The notes beneath the pieces were generated by a model. The model did not search any database. It was not told where the DNA came from and worked only from the letters and a program-made list of their open reading frames with translations. From Sphingosinicella xenopeptidilytica (GTDB lineage: Bacteria; Pseudomonadota; Alphaproteobacteria; Sphingomonadales; Sphingomonadaceae), in contig NZ_JBHTIK010000001.1 in NCBI RefSeq assembly GCF_042676985.1, forward strand, positions 496,001 to 560,000: DNA of 64,000 nt. The letters run 5' to 3'. Position 1 is the first letter of the stretch, and each line of letters starts with the position of its first letter. Shown here piece by piece: positions 12,834-20,446 of the stretch. Made by a program: the position numbers and the translations under genes.

Positions 12834-13292
12834 CTATCCCTCTTTCGGGGTGCCCGCCGCACGCAGGATCGCCTTCTTGATGCGCGGATAGGTCCCGCAG
12901 CGGCAGAGGTTGGTGATCCCCGTCTTGATGTCGTCTTCGGTGGGCTTCGGCGTGTCTTTCAGGAACGCCGCCGCCGCCATGATCATGCCCGGCTGGCAAT
13001 AGCCGCACTGCGGCACCTGCTCGGCGATCCACGCCTGCTGCACGGGGTGGCTGCCGTCTTTCGAAAGACCCTCGATCGTGGTGACGAACGTGCCTTCGAT
13101 GTCGCCGATGTTCACCTGGCAGCTGCGCTGCGCCTGCCCGTCGATGTGTACCGTGCACGCGCCGCAAAGCCCCGCCCCGCAACCGAACTTGGTGCCGGTC
13201 AGGTTCATCGCGTCGCGCAGTGCCCACAGCAGCGGCGTGTCGGCCGGCAGGTCAAAAGCGACAGGATTGCCGTTGATGGTGAAGCGAGTCAT
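12834..13292 (-). CDS. [2Fe-2S] subunit of a molybdenum hydroxylase (IorA/CoxS-like)
   Basis: A 152-residue protein with the two-cluster layout of xanthine oxidase-family small subunits. A plant-type cluster motif (FGCGAGLCGACTVHIDGQ) sits in the N-terminal half and a helical-domain motif (QCGYCQPGMI ... NLCRCGTYPRI) in the C-terminal half, so all eight Cys ligands are present. Such subunits pass electrons from a molybdopterin-containing large subunit such as isoquinoline 1-oxidoreductase. No large subunit is adjacent, so its partner must be encoded elsewhere. The start is the ATG before TRFTINGN, with no good ribosome-binding site visible. It is divergent from the dienoyl-CoA isomerase gene, 33 bp away. 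Confidence 0.9.
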   Translation of the reverse strand: MTRFTINGNPVAFDLPADTPLLWALRDAMNLTGTKFGCGAGLCGACTVHIDGQAQRSCQVNIGDIEGTFVTTIEGLSKDGSHPVQQAWIAEQVPQCGYCQPGMIMAAAAFLKDTPKPTEDDIKTGITNLCRCGTYPRIKKAILRAAGTPKEG

Positions 13293-13325
13293 GACGAGGT
13301 GAGATTTAGACGCAGAGGTGCCCGA

Positions 13326-14144
13326 ATGGAACTGCAAACGCTGTCGCTCGCCGTGGCAGATGGAATCGCGCGCGTGACGATGACGCGGGGTGAGGCGCTC
13401 AACACCATGACGGAAGCGTTCTGGACCGAGATCGTGGACGTTTTCGGGGCGATCGAGGCGGACCCGTCGGTGCGTGCGGTGCTGATCGTCTCGACCGGCA
13501 GGCACTTCACGGCGGGGCTCGATCTCGAATGGGCGGGCGCGGATCTGCTCGGCGCGGCAGACGGCGAGGTCGCGCGCCAGCGCCTGGCGCTGCGCCGCAA
13601 GGTGAAGGCGATGCAGCGGAGCTTCACGGTGATCGACGAGTGCAAGGCGCCGGTGATCGCGGTGGTGCAGGGCGGCTGCATCGGCGGCGGCGTCGATCTC
13701 GTCACCGCCTGCGATATCCGTATCGGCACGGCGGACTGTTTTTTCAGCATTCAGGAGATCAATGTCGGCATCGTTGCCGACGTCGGCACGCTGCAGCGTA
13801 TTCCGCACCTGTTGCCGCAGGGGCTGGTGCGCGAACTCACCTACACGGGGCGGCGCTTCATGGCGGAGGAGGCGGCGCGCCATGGTTTCCTCAATCGCGT
13901 GCTCGCCGCGCACGACGAAGCCATCGCTGCGGGCGAGGCGCTGGCGCGCGAGATCGCATCGAAATCGCCCGTCGCCATTCAGGGCGCGAAGGCGGTGCTG
14001 AACCGCGGACGCGACCAGAGCATCGCCGAAGGGCTCGATTATGTGGCGACCTGGAATTCGGCTTTCCTGCCGGGCACCGATCTTGGCGAGGCCGTGGGGG
14101 CGCAGCTGCAGAAGCGCCCGCCCCGCTTCGAGGATGCAGTTTGA
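13326..14144 (+). CDS. Delta3,5-delta2,4-dienoyl-CoA isomerase (crotonase family)
   Basis: A 272-residue crotonase-fold enzyme. It resembles the ECH1 branch rather than ordinary enoyl-CoA hydratases. The oxyanion-hole region is followed by GGCIGGGVDLVTACDIRI, then the acidic residues Asp124, Glu144 (IQEINVG) and Asp152 (ADVGTLQRIP). Their spacing of 20 and 8 residues equals that of Asp176, Glu196 and Asp204 in rat dienoyl-CoA isomerase. The predicted role is moving double bonds of 3,5-dienoyl-CoA to 2,4-dienoyl-CoA during beta-oxidation of unsaturated acyl chains. AGAGGT precedes the ATG. There is no adjacent beta-oxidation operon. Confidence 0.85.
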   Translation: MELQTLSLAVADGIARVTMTRGEALNTMTEAFWTEIVDVFGAIEADPSVRAVLIVSTGRHFTAGLDLEWAGADLLGAADGEVARQRLALRRKVKAMQRSFTVIDECKAPVIAVVQGGCIGGGVDLVTACDIRIGTADCFFSIQEINVGIVADVGTLQRIPHLLPQGLVRELTYTGRRFMAEEAARHGFLNRVLAAHDEAIAAGEALAREIASKSPVAIQGAKAVLNRGRDQSIAEGLDYVATWNSAFLPGTDLGEAVGAQLQKRPPRFEDAV

Positions 14145-14192
14145 AGCGCAGGGCGCGCGCGCCGGAAAGCGCCGGGTGCGGCAAGCTATCGC

Positions 14193-14221
14193 TTGTTCGC
14201 GAATCCGGGCGCATCTATAAG
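14193..14221 (+). promoter_or_regulatory. Probable promoter of the cytochrome oxidase operon
   Basis: TTGTTC (14193-14198) and TATAAG (14216-14221) are separated by 17 bp, about 70 bp upstream of coxB, in the only gap on this strand before the operon. Both hexamers differ from consensus in the usual places for a moderate sigma-70 promoter. Confidence 0.55.
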
Positions 14222-14289
14222 GCGCGCCAAATCGATTCCGTCGGTGCGTTCGCGCGCCGGCTGGCCGTATTGGAACAAGTGGGGGTTTG

Positions 14290-15309
14290 ATGCGCGGATT
14301 CAAGGCATTGGCGGTAGCTGCGGCGCTGACGTTCGGCGCCGTTCAGGCACAGGCGCAGGACGCGGCGGCTCCGGCCGCCGCCACGGTCGAGCAGGCTGCT
14401 GCGGCTCCGGTCGCGGAAACGGCGGCGCCTGCCGTCAATCTGGCGAACATGGGCACGGCGCCCGATGCTACGGTGGGTCAGCCGCAGGGCGGCTGGCACA
14501 TTCAGCCGCAGGTGACCGAACTTGGTCAGCGGGGCTCGGATTTCAACACCGCGCTGCTTCTCATCATGGGCGTCATCACCGCCTTCGTGTTCGCGCTGCT
14601 GATCTGGTCGATGATCCGTTTCCGCCGCGGCGCGAACCCGGTGCCCTCCAAGACGACGCACAACGTGCTGATCGAGGTGGTCTGGACGCTGGTGCCCGTG
14701 CTCGTGCTCGTCGGCATCGCCATCCCCTCGTTCAAGCTGCTCGCCGCGCAATATGATCCGCCGAAGGCCGATCTCACGATCAAGGCGACCGGCCATCAGT
14801 GGTACTGGAGCTACGAATATCCCGACCAGGGCGGTTTCGGCTTCGATGCCGTGATGCTCTCGGATGCGGATGCCGCGAAGGCGAACGAGCCGCGCAACCT
14901 CGCGGTCGACAATCGCGTCGTCGTTCCGGCCGGCGCCGTCGTGAAGGTGCTGCTGACCGCGTCGGATGTGATCCACAGCTGGGCGGTTCCGGCCTTCTGG
15001 GTGAAGATGGACGCCGTTCCGGGCCGCGTGAACGAAACCTGGTTCAAGACCGATCGCGAAGGCCTCTATTACGGCCAGTGCTCAGAGCTTTGCGGCACCA
15101 AGCACGGCTTCATGCCGATCGCGGTCGAAGTCGTGTCGAAGGAAAAGTTCGATGCGTGGGTCGCCGCGCGTCAGGCCGATGCCGGCGTCGAGGTCGCGGC
15201 TGCCGCGCCCGCCGCTACGGCCGCTGCGCCTGCGCCCGCGGCTGATGCCGCGGCCGCCCCCGCTGCTGCACCGGAAGCGGCGCCTGCCGCTGCCGCCGAA
15301 ACGCTTTAA
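14290..15309 (+). CDS. coxB: Cytochrome c oxidase subunit II
   Basis: A 339-residue precursor with a signal peptide (MRGFKALAVAAALTFGAVQAQA), an Ala-rich segment, two transmembrane hairpin helices (about 90-110 and 135-155) and a periplasmic cupredoxin domain. The CuA ligands are intact in CSELCGTKHGFM: Cys264, Cys268, His272 and Met275. Subunit II accepts electrons from cytochrome c and passes them to heme a of subunit I. An unusual tail of about 40 residues (300-339), almost entirely Ala and Pro with a few acidic residues, extends past the normal C-terminus. It is the first gene of the operon; the ATG follows GTGGGGGTTTG. Confidence 0.97.
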   Translation: MRGFKALAVAAALTFGAVQAQAQDAAAPAAATVEQAAAAPVAETAAPAVNLANMGTAPDATVGQPQGGWHIQPQVTELGQRGSDFNTALLLIMGVITAFVFALLIWSMIRFRRGANPVPSKTTHNVLIEVVWTLVPVLVLVGIAIPSFKLLAAQYDPPKADLTIKATGHQWYWSYEYPDQGGFGFDAVMLSDADAAKANEPRNLAVDNRVVVPAGAVVKVLLTASDVIHSWAVPAFWVKMDAVPGRVNETWFKTDREGLYYGQCSELCGTKHGFMPIAVEVVSKEKFDAWVAARQADAGVEVAAAAPAATAAAPAPAADAAAAPAAAPEAAPAAAAETL

Positions 15310-15336
15310 GATCAAGTTCGGGTAGGAACGACACTC

Positions 15337-16998
15337 ATGGCCGAGACCACCGCCGCCCACTACGACGCCCACGGCGATCACGCCCACGCGCATCACGACG
15401 ATCATCACACGCCGGGCTTCTTCGCCCGCTGGTTCCTGTCCACGAACCACAAGGACATCGGGACGCTGTACCTGATCTTCGCGATCGTCGCGGGCATCAT
15501 CGGCGGCGCGATCTCGGGCGTCATGCGCCTCGAGCTTGCCGAGCCGGGTATGCAGTACCTGCCGGTGTGGGCGGGCGGCAACATCGATGCCGCCTATCAC
15601 ATGTGGAACGCGTTCATCACCGCGCACGGTCTCATCATGGTGTTCTTCATGGTGATGCCGGCGATGATCGGCGGCTTCGGCAACTGGTTCGTTCCGATCA
15701 TGATCGGCGCGCCGGACATGGCGTTCCCGCGCATGAACAACATCTCGTTCTGGCTGATCATCCCGGCCTTCCTGCTGCTGCTCGCCTCGATGTTCGTCGA
15801 AGGTCCGGCGGGCTTCAACGGCGCGGGCACCGGCTGGACGGTCTATCCGACGCTGTCGACGAGCGGCCACCCCGGGCCGGCGGTCGACCTTGCGATCTTC
15901 TCGCTGCACCTTGCGGGCGCGTCGTCGATCCTCGGCGCGATCAACTTCATCACCACCATCTTCAACATGCGCGCGCCGGGCATGACCCTGCACAAGATGC
16001 CGCTGTTCGTGTGGTCGGTGCTGGTCACCGCGTGGCTGCTGCTGCTCTCGCTCCCGGTTCTCGCCGGTGCGATCACCATGATGCTGACGGACCGCAACTT
16101 CGGCACGACCTTCTTCGATCCGGCCGGCGGCGGTGATCCGATCCTTTACCAGCACCTGTTCTGGTTCTTCGGTCACCCCGAAGTGTACATCATGATCCTG
16201 CCGGGCTTCGGCATCGTCAGCCAGGTGGTGGCGACGTTCAGCCGCAAGCCCGCCTTCGGCTACCTCGGCATGGCCTATGCGATGGTCGCAATCGGCTTCA
16301 TCGGCTTCATCGTGTGGGCGCACCACATGTACACGGTCGGCCTCGACGTGAACGTGAAGCTCTATTTCACGGCGGCGACGATGATCATCGCGGTGCCCAC
16401 GGGCATCAAGATCTTCTCGTGGATCGCCACGATGTGGGGCGGCTCGATCAGCTTCGAAACCCCGATGCTGTGGGCGATCGGCTTCATCATCATGTTCACG
16501 CTGGGCGGCGTCACCGGCGTCGTGCTCTCGAACGCCGGCGTCGATACGATCATGCACGACACTTACTACGTGGTGGCGCACTTCCACTACGTGTTGTCGC
16601 TCGGCGCCGTGTTCGCGCTGTTCGCGGGCTTCTACTACTGGTTCCCGAAGATGTCGGGCCGGATGTACAACGAGGTCCTCGGCAAGCTGCACTTCTGGGT
16701 GTTCTTCATCGGCGTGAACGTGATGTTCTTCCCGATGCACTTCCTCGGCCAGGATGGTATGCCGCGCCGCTACCCGGATTATCCGGATGCGTTCGCCTAC
16801 TGGAACCACATCGCGTCGCTCGGCTACGTCATCATGGCCGTGGGCATGGTGTTCTTCTTCGTGAACGTCATCATCTCGCTGATCGGCGGCAAGAAGGCCG
16901 CGGACAATCCGTGGGGTGAGGGTGCAACGACGCTCGAGTGGACGCTGTCCTCGCCGCCGCCGTTCCACCAGTTCGAGACGTTGCCGGAAATCAAGTAG
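15337..16998 (+). CDS. coxA: Cytochrome c oxidase subunit I
   Basis: A 553-residue heme-copper oxidase core subunit with twelve helices. It carries TNHKDIGTLY at the first helix, the CuB ligands around GHPEVYI (including the cross-linking His/Tyr motif and the D-channel Glu), the HHMY pair, the K-channel region TGIKIFSW and the two heme ligands of VVAHFHYVLS. GHPEVY marks an A-type aa3 enzyme that pumps protons. The N-terminus is odd: about ten His residues fall within the first 28 residues (HYDAHGDHAHAHHDDHH), before the conserved core. AGGAAC precedes the ATG, and the gene follows coxB by 27 bp. Confidence 0.98.
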   Translation: MAETTAAHYDAHGDHAHAHHDDHHTPGFFARWFLSTNHKDIGTLYLIFAIVAGIIGGAISGVMRLELAEPGMQYLPVWAGGNIDAAYHMWNAFITAHGLIMVFFMVMPAMIGGFGNWFVPIMIGAPDMAFPRMNNISFWLIIPAFLLLLASMFVEGPAGFNGAGTGWTVYPTLSTSGHPGPAVDLAIFSLHLAGASSILGAINFITTIFNMRAPGMTLHKMPLFVWSVLVTAWLLLLSLPVLAGAITMMLTDRNFGTTFFDPAGGGDPILYQHLFWFFGHPEVYIMILPGFGIVSQVVATFSRKPAFGYLGMAYAMVAIGFIGFIVWAHHMYTVGLDVNVKLYFTAATMIIAVPTGIKIFSWIATMWGGSISFETPMLWAIGFIIMFTLGGVTGVVLSNAGVDTIMHDTYYVVAHFHYVLSLGAVFALFAGFYYWFPKMSGRMYNEVLGKLHFWVFFIGVNVMFFPMHFLGQDGMPRRYPDYPDAFAYWNHIASLGYVIMAVGMVFFFVNVIISLIGGKKAADNPWGEGATTLEWTLSSPPPFHQFETLPEIK

Positions 16999-17008
16999 GG
17001 CAGCTCTG

Positions 17009-17926
17009 GTGGCCAGCGTACCCGCCGTATCCGTCACGCCGGTCAGCGACTTCGCTGACTGGCGCGACTATTTCGCGCTCTTGAAGCCGCGCGTGATGAC
17101 GCTCGTCGTCTTCACGGGGCTTTGCGGTCTGCTGGCTGCGCCCGGCCATATCCACCCGGTGATCGGCTTCACGGCTGTGCTCTGCATCGCGGTCGCGGCC
17201 GGCGCCTCGGGCGCGCTCAACATGTGGTACGAGGCCGATCTCGACGCGCGCATGAAGCGCACGGCGAACCGGCCGATCCCGGCGGGGCGCATCGATCCGG
17301 CCTCGGCGTTCGGCTTCGCCGTCAGCCTCGCGATCGGCGCGGTCGCGGTAATGGCGCTCGCCGTGAACATGGCCGCCGCCGCGCTCCTCACCGTTTCCAT
17401 CCTGTTCTACGTGTTCGTTTACACGGTGTGGTTGAAGCGCCGCACGCCGCAGAACATCGTCATCGGCGGCGCCGCGGGCGCTTTCCCGCCGGTGATCGGC
17501 TGGGCGGCCGTCACGGGCGACGTGACCGCGCTCCCGATCCTCCTCTTCGCGCTCATCTTCCTGTGGACGCCCCCGCATTTCTGGAGCCTCGCGCTCTTCG
17601 TGCGCGGCGACTATGCGAACGCGGGCGTGCCGATGCTGCCCGTCACGCACGGCGCGCGGGTCACGCGGGGCCAGATCCTCGCCTACACGCCGCTCCTCAT
17701 CGGCGTCAGCCTCGTGCCGTGGGCGATGCACCTCACCGGCGCGATCTACGGTATGACGGCGGCGATCCTTGGTGCGGTGTTCATGGCGCTCGCGGTCGCG
17801 GTGTTCCGCAACAGCGCGACCGATCCCGCCGCGATGCGCCCGGAGCGCCGCCTGTTCGCCTTCTCCGTCCTTTATCTCTTCGTGATGTTCGGCGCGCTTG
17901 TCGCCGATCGCTGGCTGCTGGCTTGA
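17009..17926 (+). CDS. ctaB: Protoheme IX farnesyltransferase
   Basis: A 305-residue UbiA-family membrane enzyme that adds a farnesyl group to heme b to make heme O, the precursor of heme a. The first Asp-rich motif lies in MWYEADLDARMKRTANRPIP and the second conserved region in FLWTPPHFWSLAL; about eight helices are visible. The GTG at 17009 fits the protein start (VASVPAVSV), preceded by AGTAGGG. The long in-frame upstream extension is Arg-rich nonsense inside coxA and is not used. It lies 10 bp after coxA. Confidence 0.93.
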   Translation: MASVPAVSVTPVSDFADWRDYFALLKPRVMTLVVFTGLCGLLAAPGHIHPVIGFTAVLCIAVAAGASGALNMWYEADLDARMKRTANRPIPAGRIDPASAFGFAVSLAIGAVAVMALAVNMAAAALLTVSILFYVFVYTVWLKRRTPQNIVIGGAAGAFPPVIGWAAVTGDVTALPILLFALIFLWTPPHFWSLALFVRGDYANAGVPMLPVTHGARVTRGQILAYTPLLIGVSLVPWAMHLTGAIYGMTAAILGAVFMALAVAVFRNSATDPAAMRPERRLFAFSVLYLFVMFGALVADRWLLA

Positions 17927-17928
17927 TC

Positions 17929-18042
17929 GTGGCGGACGACGACCTCCAGAAAAAGCGGAAGAGCCGCAATTTCGTGCTCGGCGCGGTGCTCGTCGGGCTC
18001 GCCGTGCTGTTCTACGCCATCACGATCGCGAGGATGGGATGA
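17929..18042 (+). CDS. Short membrane protein between ctaB and ctaG (CoxF-like)
   Basis: A 37-residue ORF with GTG start: a charged N-terminus (VADDDLQKKRKSRNF) and one transmembrane helix (VLGAVLVGLAVLFYAITIA) ending in RMG. It starts 2 bp after the ctaB stop, and its stop overlaps the ctaG start (ATGA). Alphaproteobacterial cox operons often carry such a one-helix protein here, sometimes labelled CoxF. Its function is not settled; a role in oxidase assembly is inferred from position. It is easily missed because of its length. Confidence 0.8.
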   Translation: MADDDLQKKRKSRNFVLGAVLVGLAVLFYAITIARMG

Positions 18043-18629
18043 GCGGCGAACGCGGCATCCGCCGCACCGGCCTTATCGCCGGTGGCGTCGCGGTGGCGAT
18101 GCTCGGCCTCGCCTACGCAAGCGTGCCGCTCTACCGCCTGTTCTGCCAGGTTACCGGCTTCGGCGGCACCACGATGCGCGTGGATGAGAACGCGGCCCCC
18201 AATGCGGTCAACAAGGTCATCAAGGTGCGCTTCGATGCGAACGTCGCGCCCGGCCTCGCATGGATCTTCAAGCCCGTGCAGACGCAGGCGACGGTCCGCA
18301 TCGGCGAGCGCAAGATGGCATTCTATCAAGCCACCAATCTCACCGACAAGCCGATCACCGGCATGGCGACCTACAATGTCTCGCCCGATACGGCTGGCGG
18401 CTATTTCATGAAGATCCACTGTTTCTGCTTCGATCAGCAGACGCTGCAGCCCGGCGAGACGGTGGATATGCCGGTCAGCTACTATATCGACCCGGCGATT
18501 CTGGAAGACGCGAGCGCCCGCCGGATCGACGAGATCACGCTCAGCTATACCTTCTTCCCACAGGAAGAAGAGACGAATAAGACAGCAGCCAATACGGCCG
18601 TAAAGGCGGCCGACGGAACACAGGGGTAA
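18039..18629 (+). CDS. ctaG: Cytochrome c oxidase assembly protein CtaG/Cox11
   Basis: A 196-residue copper chaperone. A short cytoplasmic end and one N-terminal helix (TGLIAGGVAVAMLGLAYASVPLY) anchor a periplasmic immunoglobulin-like domain. The copper-binding CFCF motif is present in KIHCFCFDQQ, together with the conserved YRLFCQVTGFGG near the membrane. Cox11 delivers copper to the CuB centre of subunit I. The ATG overlaps the stop of the preceding small ORF (ATGA), implying translational coupling. The C-terminal 25 residues are hydrophilic and probably disordered. Confidence 0.95.
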   Translation: MSGERGIRRTGLIAGGVAVAMLGLAYASVPLYRLFCQVTGFGGTTMRVDENAAPNAVNKVIKVRFDANVAPGLAWIFKPVQTQATVRIGERKMAFYQATNLTDKPITGMATYNVSPDTAGGYFMKIHCFCFDQQTLQPGETVDMPVSYYIDPAILEDASARRIDEITLSYTFFPQEEETNKTAANTAVKAADGTQG

Positions 18630-18633
18630 GACC

Positions 18634-19461
18634 ATGGCCGGTGCCAAGAACCACGATTTCCACATCCTGCCGCCGAGCCCGTGGCCGCTCATCGGCGCGT
18701 TCTCGGCACTGACGATGGCAGCCGGCGGTGTGGGCTGGATGCATGAGCAGGCGTGGGGCGGCTGGGTCTTCTTCCTTGGCTTCGCCTTTGTGCTGTTCAC
18801 CTTCTACAGCTGGTGGTCGGATGTGATCCGCGAAGCGAACACGGGCGATCACACGCCGGTGGTGCAGCTTCATCATCGCTACGGCATGATCCTGTTCATC
18901 GCCTCCGAAGTGATGTTCTTCGTCGCCTGGTTCTGGGCTTATTTCGACGCGGCGCTGTACCCGGACACGGGCGAGGCGGTTGGCGGCGTGTGGCCGCCGC
19001 ACGGTATCGAGGTGCTCGATCCCTTCGTCTACCCGCTGCTCAACACGCTCATCCTGCTGCTTTCGGGCACCACGGTCACGTGGGCGCACCATGCGCTCAT
19101 CCACGGCGATCGCGAGGGGCTGAAGAAGGGCCTCTGGCTCACCGTCATCCTCGGCTTCATCTTCTCGTGCGTGCAGGCCTATGAATACAGCCACGCCGCC
19201 TTCGGCATGGCCGGCAACATCTATGGCGCCACCTTCTACATGGCGACCGGCTTCCACGGCTTCCACGTCATCGTCGGCACGATCTTCCTGATCGTCTGCC
19301 TCATCCGCACCTACAAGGGCGATTTCACGCCGAAGCAGCACTTCGGCTTCGAAGCCGCGGCTTGGTACTGGCACTTCGTCGACGTCGTGTGGCTGTTCCT
19401 CTTCGTGGCGATCTACGTCTGGGGCAGCGACTTCGGCGCGGCGGTCGTCGCGGGTCACTAA
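18634..19461 (+). CDS. coxC: Cytochrome c oxidase subunit III
   Basis: A 275-residue seven-helix subunit. Conserved stretches include HDFHILPPSPWPLIGAF at the N-terminus, FIASEVMFFVAWFWAYF, AYEYSHAAF and the C-terminal WYWHFVDVVWLFLF. Subunit III stabilises the proton-pumping core and its D-channel uptake. It begins 4 bp after ctaG, and its TAA overlaps the start of the DUF983 gene (TAATG). Confidence 0.97.
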   Translation: MAGAKNHDFHILPPSPWPLIGAFSALTMAAGGVGWMHEQAWGGWVFFLGFAFVLFTFYSWWSDVIREANTGDHTPVVQLHHRYGMILFIASEVMFFVAWFWAYFDAALYPDTGEAVGGVWPPHGIEVLDPFVYPLLNTLILLLSGTTVTWAHHALIHGDREGLKKGLWLTVILGFIFSCVQAYEYSHAAFGMAGNIYGATFYMATGFHGFHVIVGTIFLIVCLIRTYKGDFTPKQHFGFEAAAWYWHFVDVVWLFLFVAIYVWGSDFGAAVVAGH

Positions 19462-19853
19462 TGGCTTCGGGCCCGGACGGCGTCGGCGCTGTCGACCCGG
19501 TCCGGGCCGCGCTCAAGGGCTGCTGCCCGCGCTGCGGCAAGGGCAGGCTCTACCGCAATCTCCTTGAATTCACGGATCGCTGCCCGGCGTGCGGGCTCGA
19601 TATCGCCGGCTTCAATGTCGGGGATGGGCCTGCCGCCTTCCTGATCTTCCTGCTCGGTTTCCTCGTCGTCGGCCTCGCCATGTGGCTGGAGTTCGGCGTG
19701 CATCCGCCGTGGTGGGTCCATGCGCTGCTCTGGCCGCCGATCCTCGTCGTGCTCACCGTGTGGGGGCTGCGCGTCGGCAAGGCGATCCTGCTCGCGCTCG
19801 AATTCCGAAACGAGGCCGCGGAGGGCCGGCTCAGCGACAAGTCTGATCGCTGA
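19461..19853 (+). CDS. DUF983 zinc-ribbon membrane protein
   Basis: A 130-residue protein. A zinc-ribbon motif (CCPRCGKGRLY ... CPACGLD) sits near residues 20-48, followed by two transmembrane helices (FLIFLLGFLVVGLAMWLEF and LLWPPILVVLTVWGLRV). DUF983 genes regularly sit between coxC and SURF1 in alphaproteobacteria, so a role in oxidase assembly is likely but unproved. The start overlaps the coxC stop (TAATG), and the stop overlaps the SURF1 start (TGATG). Confidence 0.9.
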   Translation: MASGPDGVGAVDPVRAALKGCCPRCGKGRLYRNLLEFTDRCPACGLDIAGFNVGDGPAAFLIFLLGFLVVGLAMWLEFGVHPPWWVHALLWPPILVVLTVWGLRVGKAILLALEFRNEAAEGRLSDKSDR

Positions 19854-20446
19854 TGCGCCTGCCGCTTCTGCCGACGCTGATGGTCGCCGTGATGGTGCCG
19901 GTGATGATCGGCCTCGGCTTCTGGCAGTTGCACCGCGCGGACTGGAAGGCCGATCTGCTCGTGCGGCTGGAAGCGCAGGCGAAGCTGCCGGTTCTCGAAA
20001 ACTCCGGCCTGTCCGATGATCTGGAATTTCGCCGCATCCGCCTGATCGTCGATTGCCCTGATCCGTTCGCGAAGGGGCGCAGCGGCAAGAACGCGGCCGG
20101 AAAGGTCGGCTTTTCGATGCTGCTGCTGTGCGATGCCGGGACGGGGCCGATCCTCGTCGATGCCGGCTGGTCCGATCGCCCCGATGGCTGGACGAAACTG
20201 GCCGCGCCGTGGCCGCCTAAAGGCGCATTCGCCGTCACCGGCACGCTCGTCCGCACGGGCGGCGAGGGGCCGCGCTACACGCTCGTTTCCGAAGCCGCGC
20301 CCGCGCCGCTGGTGCCGAGCGCGCCGCCTTCGTCCGAAGATATACCCAACAATCACATGGCCTATGCCGTGCAGTGGTTCGCCTTTGCTGCCACGCTCGG
20401 CATCATCTATGCGGTCTACGTGTCGCGGTTCAGACGGGGGAAGTGA
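19853..20446 (+). CDS. SURF1 family heme a insertion factor
   Basis: A 197-residue protein with the SURF1 layout. An N-terminal helix ends in LGFWQLHRADWK (the GxWQ/R signature), a periplasmic domain contains LVDAGWSDRP, and a C-terminal helix carries NHMAYAVQWFAFAATL. SURF1 helps place heme a in subunit I. It is somewhat shorter than typical bacterial homologues of about 230-250 residues. The start overlaps the DUF983 stop, and its own stop overlaps the start of the next gene by one base, so the FAH-family gene is translationally linked to the oxidase operon. Confidence 0.9.
   Translation: MRLPLLPTLMVAVMVPVMIGLGFWQLHRADWKADLLVRLEAQAKLPVLENSGLSDDLEFRRIRLIVDCPDPFAKGRSGKNAAGKVGFSMLLLCDAGTGPILVDAGWSDRPDGWTKLAAPWPPKGAFAVTGTLVRTGGEGPRYTLVSEAAPAPLVPSAPPSSEDIPNNHMAYAVQWFAFAATLGIIYAVYVSRFRRGK

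Noticed and set aside
15082..17037. A 651-codon open frame on the minus strand opposite coxB/coxA
   Set aside because: It mirrors the codon periodicity of the oxidase genes, is made of Arg/His/Glu-rich low-complexity text and has no ribosome-binding site or family.
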